Counted from the first letter of the stretch, positions 40,844 through 49,644 are shown. The stretch is DNA of 64,000 nucleotides from DATFVJ01 sp963820395 (GCA_963820395.1 CAWGAE010000028.1:124001-188000), one strand, 5' to 3'. Program-made: numbers and translations. The notes: generated by a model not told the origin, from the sequence alone.

Positions 40844-42643
40844 GTGCGCGAATACGGCACACCGGCCCTGGTGGTGATCCCCGCCGGGGCCAACCTCACC
40901 GACATCGTGTTCAAGCGGGCGGCCGACGAACCCGGTGCGGTCGCGCTGCGCCGCAAGGTCGGCAGCGGCTGGCAGGACGTGTCCACGAGTAGGTTCCGCG
41001 ACGACGTGGTCGAGCTCGCCAAGGGTCTGATCGCCGCCGGGGTCGAACCCGGAGACCGGGTCGCGCTGATGTCCCGCACCTGGTACGAATGGACAGTGAT
41101 CGACTACGCCATCCTCACCGTCGGCGCGATCACCGTGCCCATCTACGAGACCTCCTCTGCGGAGCAGGTGGAGTGGATCCTCTCGGACTCCGGGGCCAAA
41201 GGGATCTTCGTGGAGACCGGCAAGCACGAGACCACGGTCGCCGACGTGCGCGGCAAAATCGCCGACGTGGGCCATGTCTGGCAGATCGACGCCGGCGCGC
41301 TCGGCGAACTCGCCGCGGCAGGCACAGACGTAACCGATGAGAAGATCGGCCAGCAGCGCGCCTCAAGCCGCGCCGCCGACCTGGCCACGATCATTTACAC
41401 CTCCGGTACCACCGGACGACCCAGAGGCTGTGAGCTCACCCACGGTAACCTGCTCGCGGACGCGCGCAACGCGTTCGAGGGCTCGCTGGCCGAGGCGTTC
41501 GAGATCCCCGGCGGTTCGGCGCTGCTCTTCCTGCCGCTCGCCCACTCGTTTGCACGAATCATCCAAGTGGGCTGCCTGGAGTCCGCGACGATTCTCGGGC
41601 ACGCGCCCGACATGGCCAACGTTCAGCCCGATCTCGCCTCGTTCCGACCGACCTTCATCCTTTCTGTACCGCGCGTCTTCGAGAAGGTGCACAACGCCGC
41701 CTTGGCAACGGCTGCGGAGAGCCCTATCAAGGGGAGGATCTTCCGGTTCGCCGCCGATACAGCCATCTCTTACAGCAAGGCCCTGGACAACGGCGGCCCG
41801 GACCTGGCGTTGCGGATCCGGCATGGCCTGGCCGACCGGCTGGTCTATGCCAAGCTCCGTGCCGCGCTCGGCGGGCAGGTCCGGTATGCCGTGTCCGGGG
41901 GTGCCGCACTGGACGAGCGGCTCGGTCACTTCTTCCGCGGGGTGGGCATCACGACCCTCGAGGGCTACGGGCTGACCGAAACAAGCCCCGCCGCCACGGT
42001 CAACCGGCCCGGCCGGAACAAGATCGGCTCGGTCGGCCTCCCGCTTCCCGGCGTCGCCGTAAGGATCGCCGGCGACGGCGAGATTCTCATCCGGGGAGCG
42101 ATCGTCTTCACGGGCTACTGGCGCAACGACGCGGCCACCGGCGAGGTGATCGATGAGGGCGGCTGGTTCCACACGGGCGACATCGGCGAGCTTGACGATG
42201 AGGGCTTCCTGCGCATCACAGGCCGCAAGAAGGAACTGATCGTCACCGCCTCGGGCAAAAACGTGGCCCCCGCGATACTTGAGGACCGGATTCGCGCTCA
42301 TCCGCTGATCAGCCAGTGCGTCGTCGTAGGCGACGGCAGGCCGTACATCGCCTGCCTCGTGTCACTGGAAGAGGAGGCCCTTCAGCGCTGGAAGGTGCAG
42401 CATGGCCGACCGGCCGGCGCGACGGTCGCCAGCCTGAGGGACGATCCCGGGCTCGTGACCGAGATCCAGGCAGCGATTGACGATGCCAACAAGGCCGTGT
42501 CCCGGGCCGAGTCCATCAGGCGATTCCGCGTGCTAGGCACAGATCTCACCGAGGCCAGCGGCCACCTCACCCCCAAGCTGAGCGTGCGCAGGCATCTTGT
42601 GACGAAGGATTTCGGCACCGAAATCGAAGAGCTGTACAGCTAG
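40844..42643 (+). CDS. Long-chain fatty acid-CoA ligase (FadD15-like)
   Basis: An AMP-forming acyl-CoA synthetase of 599 residues. The P-loop is IIYTSGTTGRPRGCELTH; further motifs are LPLAHSF, GYGLTETSPAATVN, GWFHTGDIGELDDEGFLRITGRKKE split over the A7-A8 motifs, and the catalytic Lys in HLTPKLSVRR. In mycobacteria fadD15 lies in the same neighbourhood with the PimB gene and the SRPBCC protein. GTG 40844 has AAGGAG five bases upstream and matches the start of homologues (MREYGTPAL); an ORF start at 40799 is less likely. Confidence 0.94.
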   Translation: MREYGTPALVVIPAGANLTDIVFKRAADEPGAVALRRKVGSGWQDVSTSRFRDDVVELAKGLIAAGVEPGDRVALMSRTWYEWTVIDYAILTVGAITVPIYETSSAEQVEWILSDSGAKGIFVETGKHETTVADVRGKIADVGHVWQIDAGALGELAAAGTDVTDEKIGQQRASSRAADLATIIYTSGTTGRPRGCELTHGNLLADARNAFEGSLAEAFEIPGGSALLFLPLAHSFARIIQVGCLESATILGHAPDMANVQPDLASFRPTFILSVPRVFEKVHNAALATAAESPIKGRIFRFAADTAISYSKALDNGGPDLALRIRHGLADRLVYAKLRAALGGQVRYAVSGGAALDERLGHFFRGVGITTLEGYGLTETSPAATVNRPGRNKIGSVGLPLPGVAVRIAGDGEILIRGAIVFTGYWRNDAATGEVIDEGGWFHTGDIGELDDEGFLRITGRKKELIVTASGKNVAPAILEDRIRAHPLISQCVVVGDGRPYIACLVSLEEEALQRWKVQHGRPAGATVASLRDDPGLVTEIQAAIDDANKAVSRAESIRRFRVLGTDLTEASGHLTPKLSVRRHLVTKDFGTEIEELYS

Positions 42644-42664
42644 ATCCACGCAGGGATGCCGCTC

Positions 42665-43795
42665 TTAGCCAGCGAGGATGCACTCAAGACGCTCGGCGAC
42701 TAGTTCCCAGCGCCATTCAGCATCCACCCAGCGGCGGCCCTGCTGACCCATTGCCACGGCCCGTTCGGGCTCGCAGAGCAGTTCGATGACGCGGCGCGCG
42801 ACCGCCCAGGCCGACGTCCCGTCCACCACATATCCGGTCTGACCGGCGAGCACAGCGTCCGGAGCACCGCCAGAATCGCCGGCGATGACGGGCAGGCCGG
42901 ACGCCGACGCCTCCAGGTAGACGATGCCGAACCCTTCCACATCCAGACCACGCCTGCGGGTGCGGCAGGGCATGGCGAAGACGTCACCAGCCTCGTAGTA
43001 CGCTGGCAGGTCACGCGAGGGCACCGAGCCGGTGAGAAAGACCGAAGACTTCACGCGGAGCCGTTCGGCTAGATTCTCCAGCGCCACCCGATGCCTCCCG
43101 CCGCCGACGAGCAGCAGCCCCGCATCGCCGACCGCCGCCCGTACCTGCGGCCAGGCCCGGATCAGTGTGTCCTGCCCCTTGCGCGGCACGAGCCGCGACA
43201 CGCAGACCACGACCGGGCGCCCCGCCAGGCCCAGCCGCTCCCGGATGGCGGCGCCACCGCTTCCCGGGCGGAACCTGGTCACGTCGACGCCGGGCGCGAG
43301 GCGGACCATCCGCGCCGCGGCGGCGGGGGACAGGGCGCTCGCGAGCCGGGCACGAAAGTAGTCGCCCAGGTAGGTGACCACGTCGACCTCGTCACCGATC
43401 CTGCGGAGCAGCTGCCGCGCGCCCGGCAGCATCGCCCAGCCCGCCTCGTGGCCGTGGGTGACCGCGATACACCGCCTGATCCCGGCGCGGCGGAGGCCAG
43501 AAGCGAGCAGGCCGAGCGGTGCCGCCGCACCGAACAGGACGGTGTCGCAGCCATGTTCCTTGACGGTCTCTTGTGCCCTGTGGAGGACGCCGGGCACGGG
43601 GAGCATCAGCGAGCCGGGATGACGGATCACCGGGAACGACTGCTGCGCGTCGAAAGCTGCGGCCCCGTCCCACGACGGGGCGTACACCACCACCGAGTCC
43701 GGCGGGCGCGCGGACACGAGCGCGTGCACGAAGGACTGGATGCCACCCTGCCTGGGTGGGTAGTCATTGGTCAGCACCAGGGTCTTCGGCATCAC
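42665..43795 (-). CDS. GT4 glycosyltransferase, PimB-like mannosyltransferase
   Basis: A GT-B enzyme of 376 residues. TNDYPPRQGGIQSFVHAL is the N-terminal acceptor motif, ITHGHE-type HGHEAGWAM follows, then CVSRLVPRKGQDTLI (donor phosphate) and the EX7E motif EGFGIVYLEASASG. Position and sequence point to PimB', which adds the second mannose to phosphatidylinositol mannoside in actinobacteria; the acceptor is inferred. GTG 43795 sits eight bases after TAGGAT (plus 43804-43809), a leaderless layout; ATG 43792 is the alternative. Confidence 0.88.
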   Translation of the reverse strand: MMPKTLVLTNDYPPRQGGIQSFVHALVSARPPDSVVVYAPSWDGAAAFDAQQSFPVIRHPGSLMLPVPGVLHRAQETVKEHGCDTVLFGAAAPLGLLASGLRRAGIRRCIAVTHGHEAGWAMLPGARQLLRRIGDEVDVVTYLGDYFRARLASALSPAAAARMVRLAPGVDVTRFRPGSGGAAIRERLGLAGRPVVVCVSRLVPRKGQDTLIRAWPQVRAAVGDAGLLLVGGGRHRVALENLAERLRVKSSVFLTGSVPSRDLPAYYEAGDVFAMPCRTRRRGLDVEGFGIVYLEASASGLPVIAGDSGGAPDAVLAGQTGYVVDGTSAWAVARRVIELLCEPERAVAMGQQGRRWVDAEWRWELVAERLECILAG

Positions 43796-43907
43796 GCTCG
43801 GAGATCCTAGTCGTTTGCCAGCGGTGGCTCAGCAACGATGACGGGTGATTCCGGCTACCCGCCGCCTTCGCGGATTCCGCACGGCCGCGAGGCCACTACG
43901 GGCTGGC

Positions 43908-43998
43908 TGTGCTGCCTGCGTGGCTGTGCTGCCTGCGTGGCTGTGCTGCCTGCGTGGCTGTGCTGCCTGCGTGGCTGTGCTGCCTGCGTGGCTGTGCT
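43908..43998. repeat. 17-bp tandem array, five copies
   Basis: Five identical copies of GCTGCCTGCGTGGCTGT (starts at 43911, 43928, 43945, 43962, 43979) and a partial one, directly adjoining the stop codon of the NlpC/P60 gene. The unit is not a multiple of three and the array is intergenic. No spacers, so it is not a CRISPR. Confidence 0.95.
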
Positions 43999-45046
43999 AT
44001 GGGCGGGCCGCGCCGTTGAAGTTCTGCGCGTACCAGGGCGTGCTGACCGGGATCTCCTCGACGCCCTGGCCGGGCTGAGGCGCGTCCACGAGCATCCCGT
44101 CACCGACGTAGATGCCCACGTGGCCTTCTGCGTCGAAGTACATGAGATCGCCTGGCCGCATGTCGGAACTCGACACATGTGGCAGGGAAGCCCACTGGTC
44201 GTAAGTGGTGCGGGGAATCTGGACCCCGGCGGCCGCCCAGGCGGCCATGGCGAGCCCGGAGCAGTCGTAGCCGGCGTCGTACGGGCCGGTGCCGCCCCAC
44301 ACGTACGGCGCACCGACCTGGGACGTGGCGAACGCCACGGACAAGCGCGCCGCGCCGGTGGCCGGGCCGTAGTAGGTGATCCCGCCGCCGGACGATGTGG
44401 GCGTCCCGAATGATCCGGCGGATCCCGTGGTGGCGGCCGACGCAGACGGTGCGGTGAGCTCATTCAACTCGGCCTGGTTTTTGGCGATGAGCTTCTTCAG
44501 CCGCTTGTACTGCGCGTGCTTGCTGTCCTTGAGTTGCCTGATCGCCACGGCCGCCCTGGTCTGCTGCTGCATCGACTGAACGACCGCCTGAGCGGCACTG
44601 ATGTAAGAAGCCAATTGCGTACGCCTGTCGGTGGCGAGCTGGCTGAGCAAGGCCGCCTGGTCGAGGACGTTTTGGGGGTTGTCGCTGGTGAGAATCGCAC
44701 CAGCGGAGTCGAGGTTGCCCTGCTCGTACGCGGCAGAAGCGATCTGCGCGACGGCGAGGCGTGTCGTATCGAGGTTCTGCTGGTCCTCGCCGAGCGAGCC
44801 GTTGATCACCTTCAGTCTGGCCGTCGCAGCCTTCAGATCGGTGATCGACTGGTCATACTGCTGTGAGACGGCGTCAAGCTGTGACATCAGCTTGACGATC
44901 TTCGCCCGGACCTTGCTAGCGGGCGGATTTGGGGTGGCACTGGCCGTCCCGCCGTAGGCAATGAACGCGCCGGCCAGGGCAACGCCGGTGATGGTCGCAA
45001 CCCCTCGGCGTAGACGGGAGGCGTTTGCTGCCGGGTGCGCACCCAC
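43997..45046 (-). CDS. Secreted NlpC/P60 peptidoglycan endopeptidase with coiled-coil domain
   Basis: 349 residues. An N-terminal signal peptide (TITGVALAGAFIAYGGTASA) is followed by a coiled-coil region of about 150 residues rich in Gln/Ala/Asp (SQLDAVSQQYDQSITDLKAA and on), a Ser/Gly linker and a C-terminal NlpC/P60 domain. The catalytic Cys is in YDCSGLAMAAW, the His in EGHVGIYVG, and GAPYVWGGTGP precedes them. The domain order matches RipA/Rv2190c-type wall hydrolases, which cleave D-Glu/DAP bonds during growth or division. GTG 45046 starts it; AAGGAG lies 12 bases upstream. A c-di-AMP riboswitch precedes it. Confidence 0.93.
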   Translation of the reverse strand: MGAHPAANASRLRRGVATITGVALAGAFIAYGGTASATPNPPASKVRAKIVKLMSQLDAVSQQYDQSITDLKAATARLKVINGSLGEDQQNLDTTRLAVAQIASAAYEQGNLDSAGAILTSDNPQNVLDQAALLSQLATDRRTQLASYISAAQAVVQSMQQQTRAAVAIRQLKDSKHAQYKRLKKLIAKNQAELNELTAPSASAATTGSAGSFGTPTSSGGGITYYGPATGAARLSVAFATSQVGAPYVWGGTGPYDAGYDCSGLAMAAWAAAGVQIPRTTYDQWASLPHVSSSDMRPGDLMYFDAEGHVGIYVGDGMLVDAPQPGQGVEEIPVSTPWYAQNFNGAARP

Positions 45047-45074
45047 GTATGTGACACGCTCCTTCTCCCGCGCC

Positions 45075-45265
45075 GCCGCCTACCCGGTGAGCTGACGGGT
45101 TCGGGCGGAAGAAGAGCGCCCTACAGGCGCGGACATCAGGTGATCGCGCCTGATTCACCCCTGGAGGATCAGGCCCAGCGGCACTCACCGCTGGCCGTAC
45201 GGTCTCCTCCGGCGGTTCCCCGGCTCCAACGCCAACCGTGGGGCCAGCGATGAGGATTCGGCGGG
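45075..45265 (-). ncRNA. c-di-AMP (ydaO/yuaA) riboswitch
   Basis: On the minus strand the leader carries the conserved cores of the ydaO class: GCCGAATCC (45262-45254), GGAGCCGGGGAACC (45227-45214), GGGGTGAATC in the middle, and the 3' block CCCGAACCCGTCAGCTCACC followed by GGGTAGGCGG (ending about 45077). In actinobacteria this riboswitch normally controls wall hydrolases such as RpfA and NlpC proteins, and here it directly precedes the NlpC/P60 gene. Confidence 0.93.
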
Positions 45266-45319
45266 AGCCCATTACCGCCGCCACGATGACGGCTGAAAAG
45301 TAATGTGACTCGGGCGGAG

Positions 45320-45348
45320 ACATTAGTGATGATCACCAATGGTTTCAA
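45320..45348 (-). promoter_or_regulatory. Promoter of the NlpC/P60 unit with a palindromic operator in the spacer
   Basis: On the minus strand TTGAAA (45348-45343) and TAATGT (45325-45320) are exactly 17 bases apart, a near-consensus promoter about 50 bases before the riboswitch. The spacer contains GTGATGATCAC (45326-45336), in context GGTGATCATCACT, a palindrome that fits the older BldD consensus AGTGA-n-TCACC. A protein bound there would cover the promoter. Beyond it, 45349-45639 shows no gene I can support. Confidence 0.65.
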
Positions 45349-45639
45349 CCGCTTCTGCCAGACTCACCCTGGTGTGTCACCTTCTGCGTGGAACACGATC
45401 TTGGCCTGTGCTGTCGGGCAATCGCGCCTCAGGCGGCTGCCAAGGCGGGATGGCTTTCTTCCGGCGGACCTCCGGCGGGGCGCAGTCGGCAAGCGCCAGA
45501 ACGGATGCCACAGGATGGGTCCAGGTAGTCATGAACTGCGGCTTCATTTGACGTCCTCCCCCGCCTGTGTGCCCGCCTGTGTGCCAGGGCGCTGTCCCGA
45601 TCATGCGGCACCTCGAAGGGTTGCCTCAGCGGCCACGGC

Positions 45640-45822
45640 TCAGGATGCGTGGGCTTCGGGGAGGGCGAGCCGCAGCGGCGGCACCACCCCGGCCTCGGCC
45701 AGCGTCCGCAACGCGCGGCGCTCCGGCTCGCCGATATCGACCTCGGTGCCAAGCAGGGCCCCGACGACGCAGTCACCGCACGCGATATCACGCATCTCGC
45801 ACCGGTCACAGTCGATCAGCAT
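45640..45822 (-). CDS. Small cysteine-rich protein, conserved in actinobacteria
   Basis: 60 residues, function unknown. MLIDCDRCEMRDIACGDCVVGALLG has two CxxC pairs that could bind zinc or a cluster, followed by an acidic helix-like stretch ending PLRLALPEAHAS. Similar small proteins with the same N-terminal pattern are known to me from Streptomyces near the NlpC/P60 gene. The ATG 45822 has GGGAG six bases upstream; a longer in-frame reading to 45873 is possible. Confidence 0.7.
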   Translation of the reverse strand: MLIDCDRCEMRDIACGDCVVGALLGTEVDIGEPERRALRTLAEAGVVPPLRLALPEAHAS

Positions 45823-45936
45823 GGCCGCTCCCTCCACTCGTGGTCCCGCTTGCCGGAACCACGGGTCAGACATTAGGAGGAGGCACCGACATTTTCCGGC
45901 AGGCGGCGGCCGGCTTGGCCACGTGCTGCCGGAGAC

Positions 45937-46176
45937 TCACGCGCGCCGCGCGGGCCTGGCGACGAGTTCAACGGTGTCCGTGCCGTCACACCAGCGGCAG
46001 CGGACCTGCTCGACCGTCTCTGCGAGTACGTCACGCTCCTCGATCCTCGGCTCTCCCGACAGGTCCTGGTGCACGTACTCACAGGAACGGATTGTTCTGG
46101 TGACGTCGAACCGGGTCAGATTGCCGCACCGGGCGCATCGCCAGCGTGTCTCCCCAGTAGGCCAGGACACGCCCAT
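45937..46176 (-). CDS. Zinc-ribbon protein, conserved in actinobacteria
   Basis: 79 residues, function unknown. Two CxxC knuckles (CARCGNLTRFDVTRT near residue 14 and VRCRWCDGTDTVE near residue 58) form a likely zinc ribbon, with an acidic linker HQDLSGEPRIEE between. The ATG 46176 has GGAGG five bases upstream. It is upstream of and on the same strand as the other small cysteine protein, so the pair may be one unit. The gap to the divergent exonuclease gene shows no further gene. Confidence 0.75.
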   Translation of the reverse strand: MGVSWPTGETRWRCARCGNLTRFDVTRTIRSCEYVHQDLSGEPRIEERDVLAETVEQVRCRWCDGTDTVELVARPARRA

Positions 46177-46368
46177 GAATACCTCCCTAGAGATCGGAGC
46201 CGCTCGCGGCGCGGGACCGCGCGCTTCGCGCTACTGAGCGTACGGGGTCTTCCCTTCTGTCACACGGGGTTTACGCCCCGCTTGCGTGCCGGTGGCGTGA
46301 CCCGTTTACGCTCTCCATGCCGCGGATGCACCCGCGCTATGTCAGTGCCAGGGTTTATCGTCGGCACC

Positions 46369-47922
46369 GTGACGACCTCGAGTGGCGCGGCGGAGGCGCG
46401 TCTTGACGCCCCGCGCGAGGCACCGGGCGATGCCCAGTCGTCAGCGGCTCCAGCCGACGCCCGGTCAGCCTGCCATGACGTCCTTGAACCGAGCCTCAAC
46501 CTGGTCCAGGGTGCCCTCGACGGACTGACCCGTCCGCTCGCGGAGACCGAATTCGTGGTCGTCGACCTGGAGACGACTGGAGGGTCTCCCGCCGACGCGG
46601 CGATCACTGAGATTGCCGCGGTGCGTACCCGCGGCGTCCCGGGTGATTGGCCAGGTGGGCGGGGCGGTACGGAGCGGGGCCGCCCCAGCGCACAGGAACG
46701 CTCCCCGGGGGATCCGGGGAATCCGGGGAATCCGGTGGACTGCCCCCCCGGGCGGGCAGGCTCCCCGCGGGATCCGTGGGGCCGCCCGCCCGGTCAAGCG
46801 CACCCGGGCGGCTCTGCTGCGGCACGAGCATGCAGCAGGGAATTCGCCACCCTGGTCAATCCGGGCCGCGCCATACCGCCGCATGTCGCCGCTCTGACCG
46901 GGATCACTAACGCCCTCGTGGCTGCTGCCCCGAAGGTCGGGGACGTGCTCCCACAGTTCATCGCGTTCACCGCCGGATCCGTGCTCGTCGCGCACAACGC
47001 CCGCTTCGACATCGGTTTCCTCGAGGCCGCGTGCGCGGAGCACAACCTGGCCTGGCCCGCGCTTCCTACGCTCGACACCGCCGCGCTGGCGAGGCGGATG
47101 CTCACCACCGATGAAGTGAACGACTGCAGCCTCGGCACACTCGCCGACTTCTTCGGCGCAACTGCACGGCCAAGCCATCGGGCGCTCGCGGACGCCCGTG
47201 CGACGACCGCCGTGCTGCACGGCCTGCTGGACCGGCTCGCACGGCGCGGCGTGCACACGCTCGACGCACTGCGCGGTATCGGTCTGCCGCCAGTACCCGA
47301 ACGCCGACGGATGCGCCAGCTCACGGCCGCGATCCCCCAGGCACCGGGGGTATGCGTGTTCACCGCGGCCGATGGGCAAGTGCTCCATGTCGTGCGGAGC
47401 TCGGATGTGCACGCACGAGCCTGCGGCTACTTCGCCGCGGCTGAGACCCGCCGCGAGGTTCGCGAAATGATCAGTAGGACGGCGCGGATCGTACCGCTCC
47501 GCTGCACAACGACGCTCGAGGCCGAAGTAGCCGAGATCCGGCTGATCGCCACGCATCGGCCGCGCTGCGGTGAGAAACGGCAGTTCGCCGCCGACCCGGT
47601 GCCTGAACACGCCGGGCAACCGCCGGCGCTCGCGGCCGTCCGCCACGTGGTCGCCGCCCGGCCGCGTTTCGCTGGCGGATGGGATGTGGCATGGATCGGG
47701 CACGGGATGCTTGAAGCCACGGCGGTGCTGCCCCGTGGATACTGCCCGCCGGGTGAACGGGCTCCCGGCGCGGCGGTGGCTGTGCCCTGCGCCGTCCGCC
47801 CGGCCTCGCAGGCCGTCGCGGCCAGGTACGCAGAGATCGCGTGCCTGATGAGCTGGCTGGAGTCACCCGGCGTCCGGCTGATACAGGTGGCGGGCACCTG
47901 GTGCTCCCCCGTCCCGCGATGA
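46369..47922 (+). CDS. DEDDh exonuclease with degenerate GIY-YIG-like domain and low-complexity insert
   Basis: About 517 residues. The exonuclease fold has Exo I VVVDLETTGG, Exo II VAHNARFDIGFLE and Exo III HRALADARATTAVLHGL, as in DnaQ/PolC epsilon-type proofreaders. A UvrC/Cho-like domain follows (GVCVFTAADGQVLHVV, RACGYF, TTLEAEVAEIRLI); the YIG tyrosine is replaced, so nuclease activity there is doubtful. About 65 Gly/Pro/Arg-rich residues are inserted between strands after AAVRTRGV (bases about 46637-46840), with GNPGNP repeats. Relatives (Rv2191 type) occupy the same place before trpD. GTG 46369 follows TATCGT by seven bases, so it is probably leaderless; ATG 46339 is the alternative. 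Confidence 0.88.
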   Translation: MTTSSGAAEARLDAPREAPGDAQSSAAPADARSACHDVLEPSLNLVQGALDGLTRPLAETEFVVVDLETTGGSPADAAITEIAAVRTRGVPGDWPGGRGGTERGRPSAQERSPGDPGNPGNPVDCPPGRAGSPRDPWGRPPGQAHPGGSAAARACSREFATLVNPGRAIPPHVAALTGITNALVAAAPKVGDVLPQFIAFTAGSVLVAHNARFDIGFLEAACAEHNLAWPALPTLDTAALARRMLTTDEVNDCSLGTLADFFGATARPSHRALADARATTAVLHGLLDRLARRGVHTLDALRGIGLPPVPERRRMRQLTAAIPQAPGVCVFTAADGQVLHVVRSSDVHARACGYFAAAETRREVREMISRTARIVPLRCTTTLEAEVAEIRLIATHRPRCGEKRQFAADPVPEHAGQPPALAAVRHVVAARPRFAGGWDVAWIGHGMLEATAVLPRGYCPPGERAPGAAVAVPCAVRPASQAVAARYAEIACLMSWLESPGVRLIQVAGTWCSPVPR

Positions 47923-48075
47923 GCGACTCGGATAGCCTACGGCTGTCGCCACGCGAGACGGTCGCCGCCAAGAGCAATCGCTGCTGAGCGCTGCCAGACC
48001 GGGCAGTGGCGAGCCGGTCGCCGCGAGACGGCGGCCGGAATGCGATGGCGCCGGATGGGCCCTAGGAGGCAGTAA

Positions 48076-48357
48076 GTGGTCACCGCGATCGTTCTCGTCC
48101 GCACCGAAGTCCAGCGCATCCCCGAGGTCGCCGCCGAAATCGCACAATTCCCGCAAGTCAGCGAGGTCTACTCGGTGACGGGCGAGTTCGACCTCGTCGC
48201 GATGGTGCGAGTCCGCGCGCACGAGGAACTCGCCGACGTCATCCCCGGGGCGCTCAACAAGGTACCTGGCGTCACGCACACTGAGACCCACGTCGCGTTC
48301 CGCGCCTATTCGCGGCACGACCTTGAGGCCGCGTTCGCGCTCGGCTTCACCGATTGA
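48076..48357 (+). CDS. Stand-alone Lrp/AsnC ligand-binding (RAM) domain protein
   Basis: 93 residues with only the C-terminal effector domain of Lrp/AsnC regulators: TAIVLVRTEVQRIPEVAAEI, VSEVYSVTGEFDLVAMVRV and GVTHTETHVAFRAYS. The helix-turn-helix is missing from the start, as in known stand-alone RAM proteins, which bind amino acids and may pair with full-length partners. The GTG has GGAGG six bases upstream. It converges on trpD. Confidence 0.9.
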   Translation: MVTAIVLVRTEVQRIPEVAAEIAQFPQVSEVYSVTGEFDLVAMVRVRAHEELADVIPGALNKVPGVTHTETHVAFRAYSRHDLEAAFALGFTD

Positions 48358-48428
48358 GCAGAGGCCTGAAACGGGCGCGTCACCAGGACATGCGGGATCT
48401 GCGCCAGGTAGATGCCCGCAGCAGCACT

Positions 48429-49493
48429 TCACGCACTGGCGGCGACGCGCTGCGTTGTCTCAGCCCACCGGGTGAGCAACGCCGCCGCCGCCCCAGAGTC
48501 GACGGCCGCCGACGCACGCGCGTAACCGGCTCGCATTGACTCGATCAGCACGTCCGCACCCGCCACTCCGGCATCGGCCGCAAGCACCGCCGCTGCGTTA
48601 AGCAGTACCGTGTCACGCACTGGGCCACGCTCGCCGCCGAGCACCGCGCGCGTCACCGCCGCGTTGTGTGCCGCGTCCCCGCCCCTCAGGTCATCGGGCT
48701 CAGCGCGGGCGATCCCGAGGTCGGCCGGGTCGAGCAGCGCCTCGCTGACCTGCGCCTCCTCGCCTGGTTGAACGACCCACACCCTCGAGGTCGTCGTCGT
48801 AGTCAGCTCGTCAAGGCCGTCGCCGCCATGGAACACCAGCGCGGAACAGCCACGCCCGGCGAGCACCTCAGCGATTACCTGGCACATCCTCTCGCTCGCC
48901 ACTCCGACCGCGAGCGCCTGGGGCCGGGCGGGGTTGGCCACCGGGCCAAGGAAATTGAATACCGTTGGCACGCCGAGCTCACTGCGCGCAGACGCGGCGT
49001 GGCGCAGCGCCGGATGGTAGAGCGGCGCGAAAAGGAACACGATCCCCGTTTCCTCGGCGACCTGCTCGGTCACCAAGGGGGGCAGATCGATCACCACGCC
49101 AAGGGCTTCAAGCACGTCCGCGGCCCCGCACGCCGACGATGCGGCGCGGTTGCCGTGTTTGGCCATTTTCGTGCCCGCAGCGGCCGCGACGATCGCCCCC
49201 ATGGTGGAAATGTTCACCGTTCGGGCCCCATCACCGCCCGTACCCACAAGATCCGCGATCCGGCCCGGAATCCGGAGCGGCAGTGCGTGCTCCAGCATGG
49301 CCTGAGCCAGGCCCGTCATCTCGGCGGCTGTCTCACCCTTCGCGCGCAGCGCGACGCCGAAGCCGGCGATCTGCACGGCGGTCGCCGCGCCCGACATGAT
49401 CTCGTTCATCGCCCAGCAGGCCTCTGCCGCCGTCAGCGACTCACCCTGCACAAGCGCGCCGATCAGGGCAGGCCACGTCGTCCTGGCAGCCAT
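48429..49493 (-). CDS. trpD: Anthranilate phosphoribosyltransferase
   Basis: Transfers phosphoribose to anthranilate in tryptophan synthesis. Motifs are LVGTGGDGARTVNIST (PRPP/anthranilate), KHGNRAASSACGAADVLEALG, the LGPVANPARP block and VFHGGDGLDELTTT. Length 354 is normal. The ATG 49493 is supported by GGAGG seven bases upstream; the reading frame stays open upstream to 49769 but that part is repetitive (GGPKHGGPKQRGG) and not family-like. No other trp gene is in the window. Confidence 0.95.
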   Translation of the reverse strand: MAARTTWPALIGALVQGESLTAAEACWAMNEIMSGAATAVQIAGFGVALRAKGETAAEMTGLAQAMLEHALPLRIPGRIADLVGTGGDGARTVNISTMGAIVAAAAGTKMAKHGNRAASSACGAADVLEALGVVIDLPPLVTEQVAEETGIVFLFAPLYHPALRHAASARSELGVPTVFNFLGPVANPARPQALAVGVASERMCQVIAEVLAGRGCSALVFHGGDGLDELTTTTTSRVWVVQPGEEAQVSEALLDPADLGIARAEPDDLRGGDAAHNAAVTRAVLGGERGPVRDTVLLNAAAVLAADAGVAGADVLIESMRAGYARASAAVDSGAAAALLTRWAETTQRVAASA

Positions 49494-49644
49494 GGCGTCA
49501 CCTCCGGAGTCGTTCGGGATCATCGGCCGCGGCGCCCCGTCCACTGCGCCGCCCCGCTGTTTCGGCCCGCCGTGCTTCGGCCCACCGTGCCGGACTCGCC
49601 GGGCCGACCCCGAGGGCGCTGGCCGAGTGCAACGCCGCGCGGGC

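Noticed and set aside
45429..45809. Minus-strand ORF of 126 codons overlapping the 60-residue cysteine protein
   Set aside because: Different frame from the CxxC protein, Arg/Pro-rich and without motif; the 60-residue frame has a ribosome site and a recognisable pattern.
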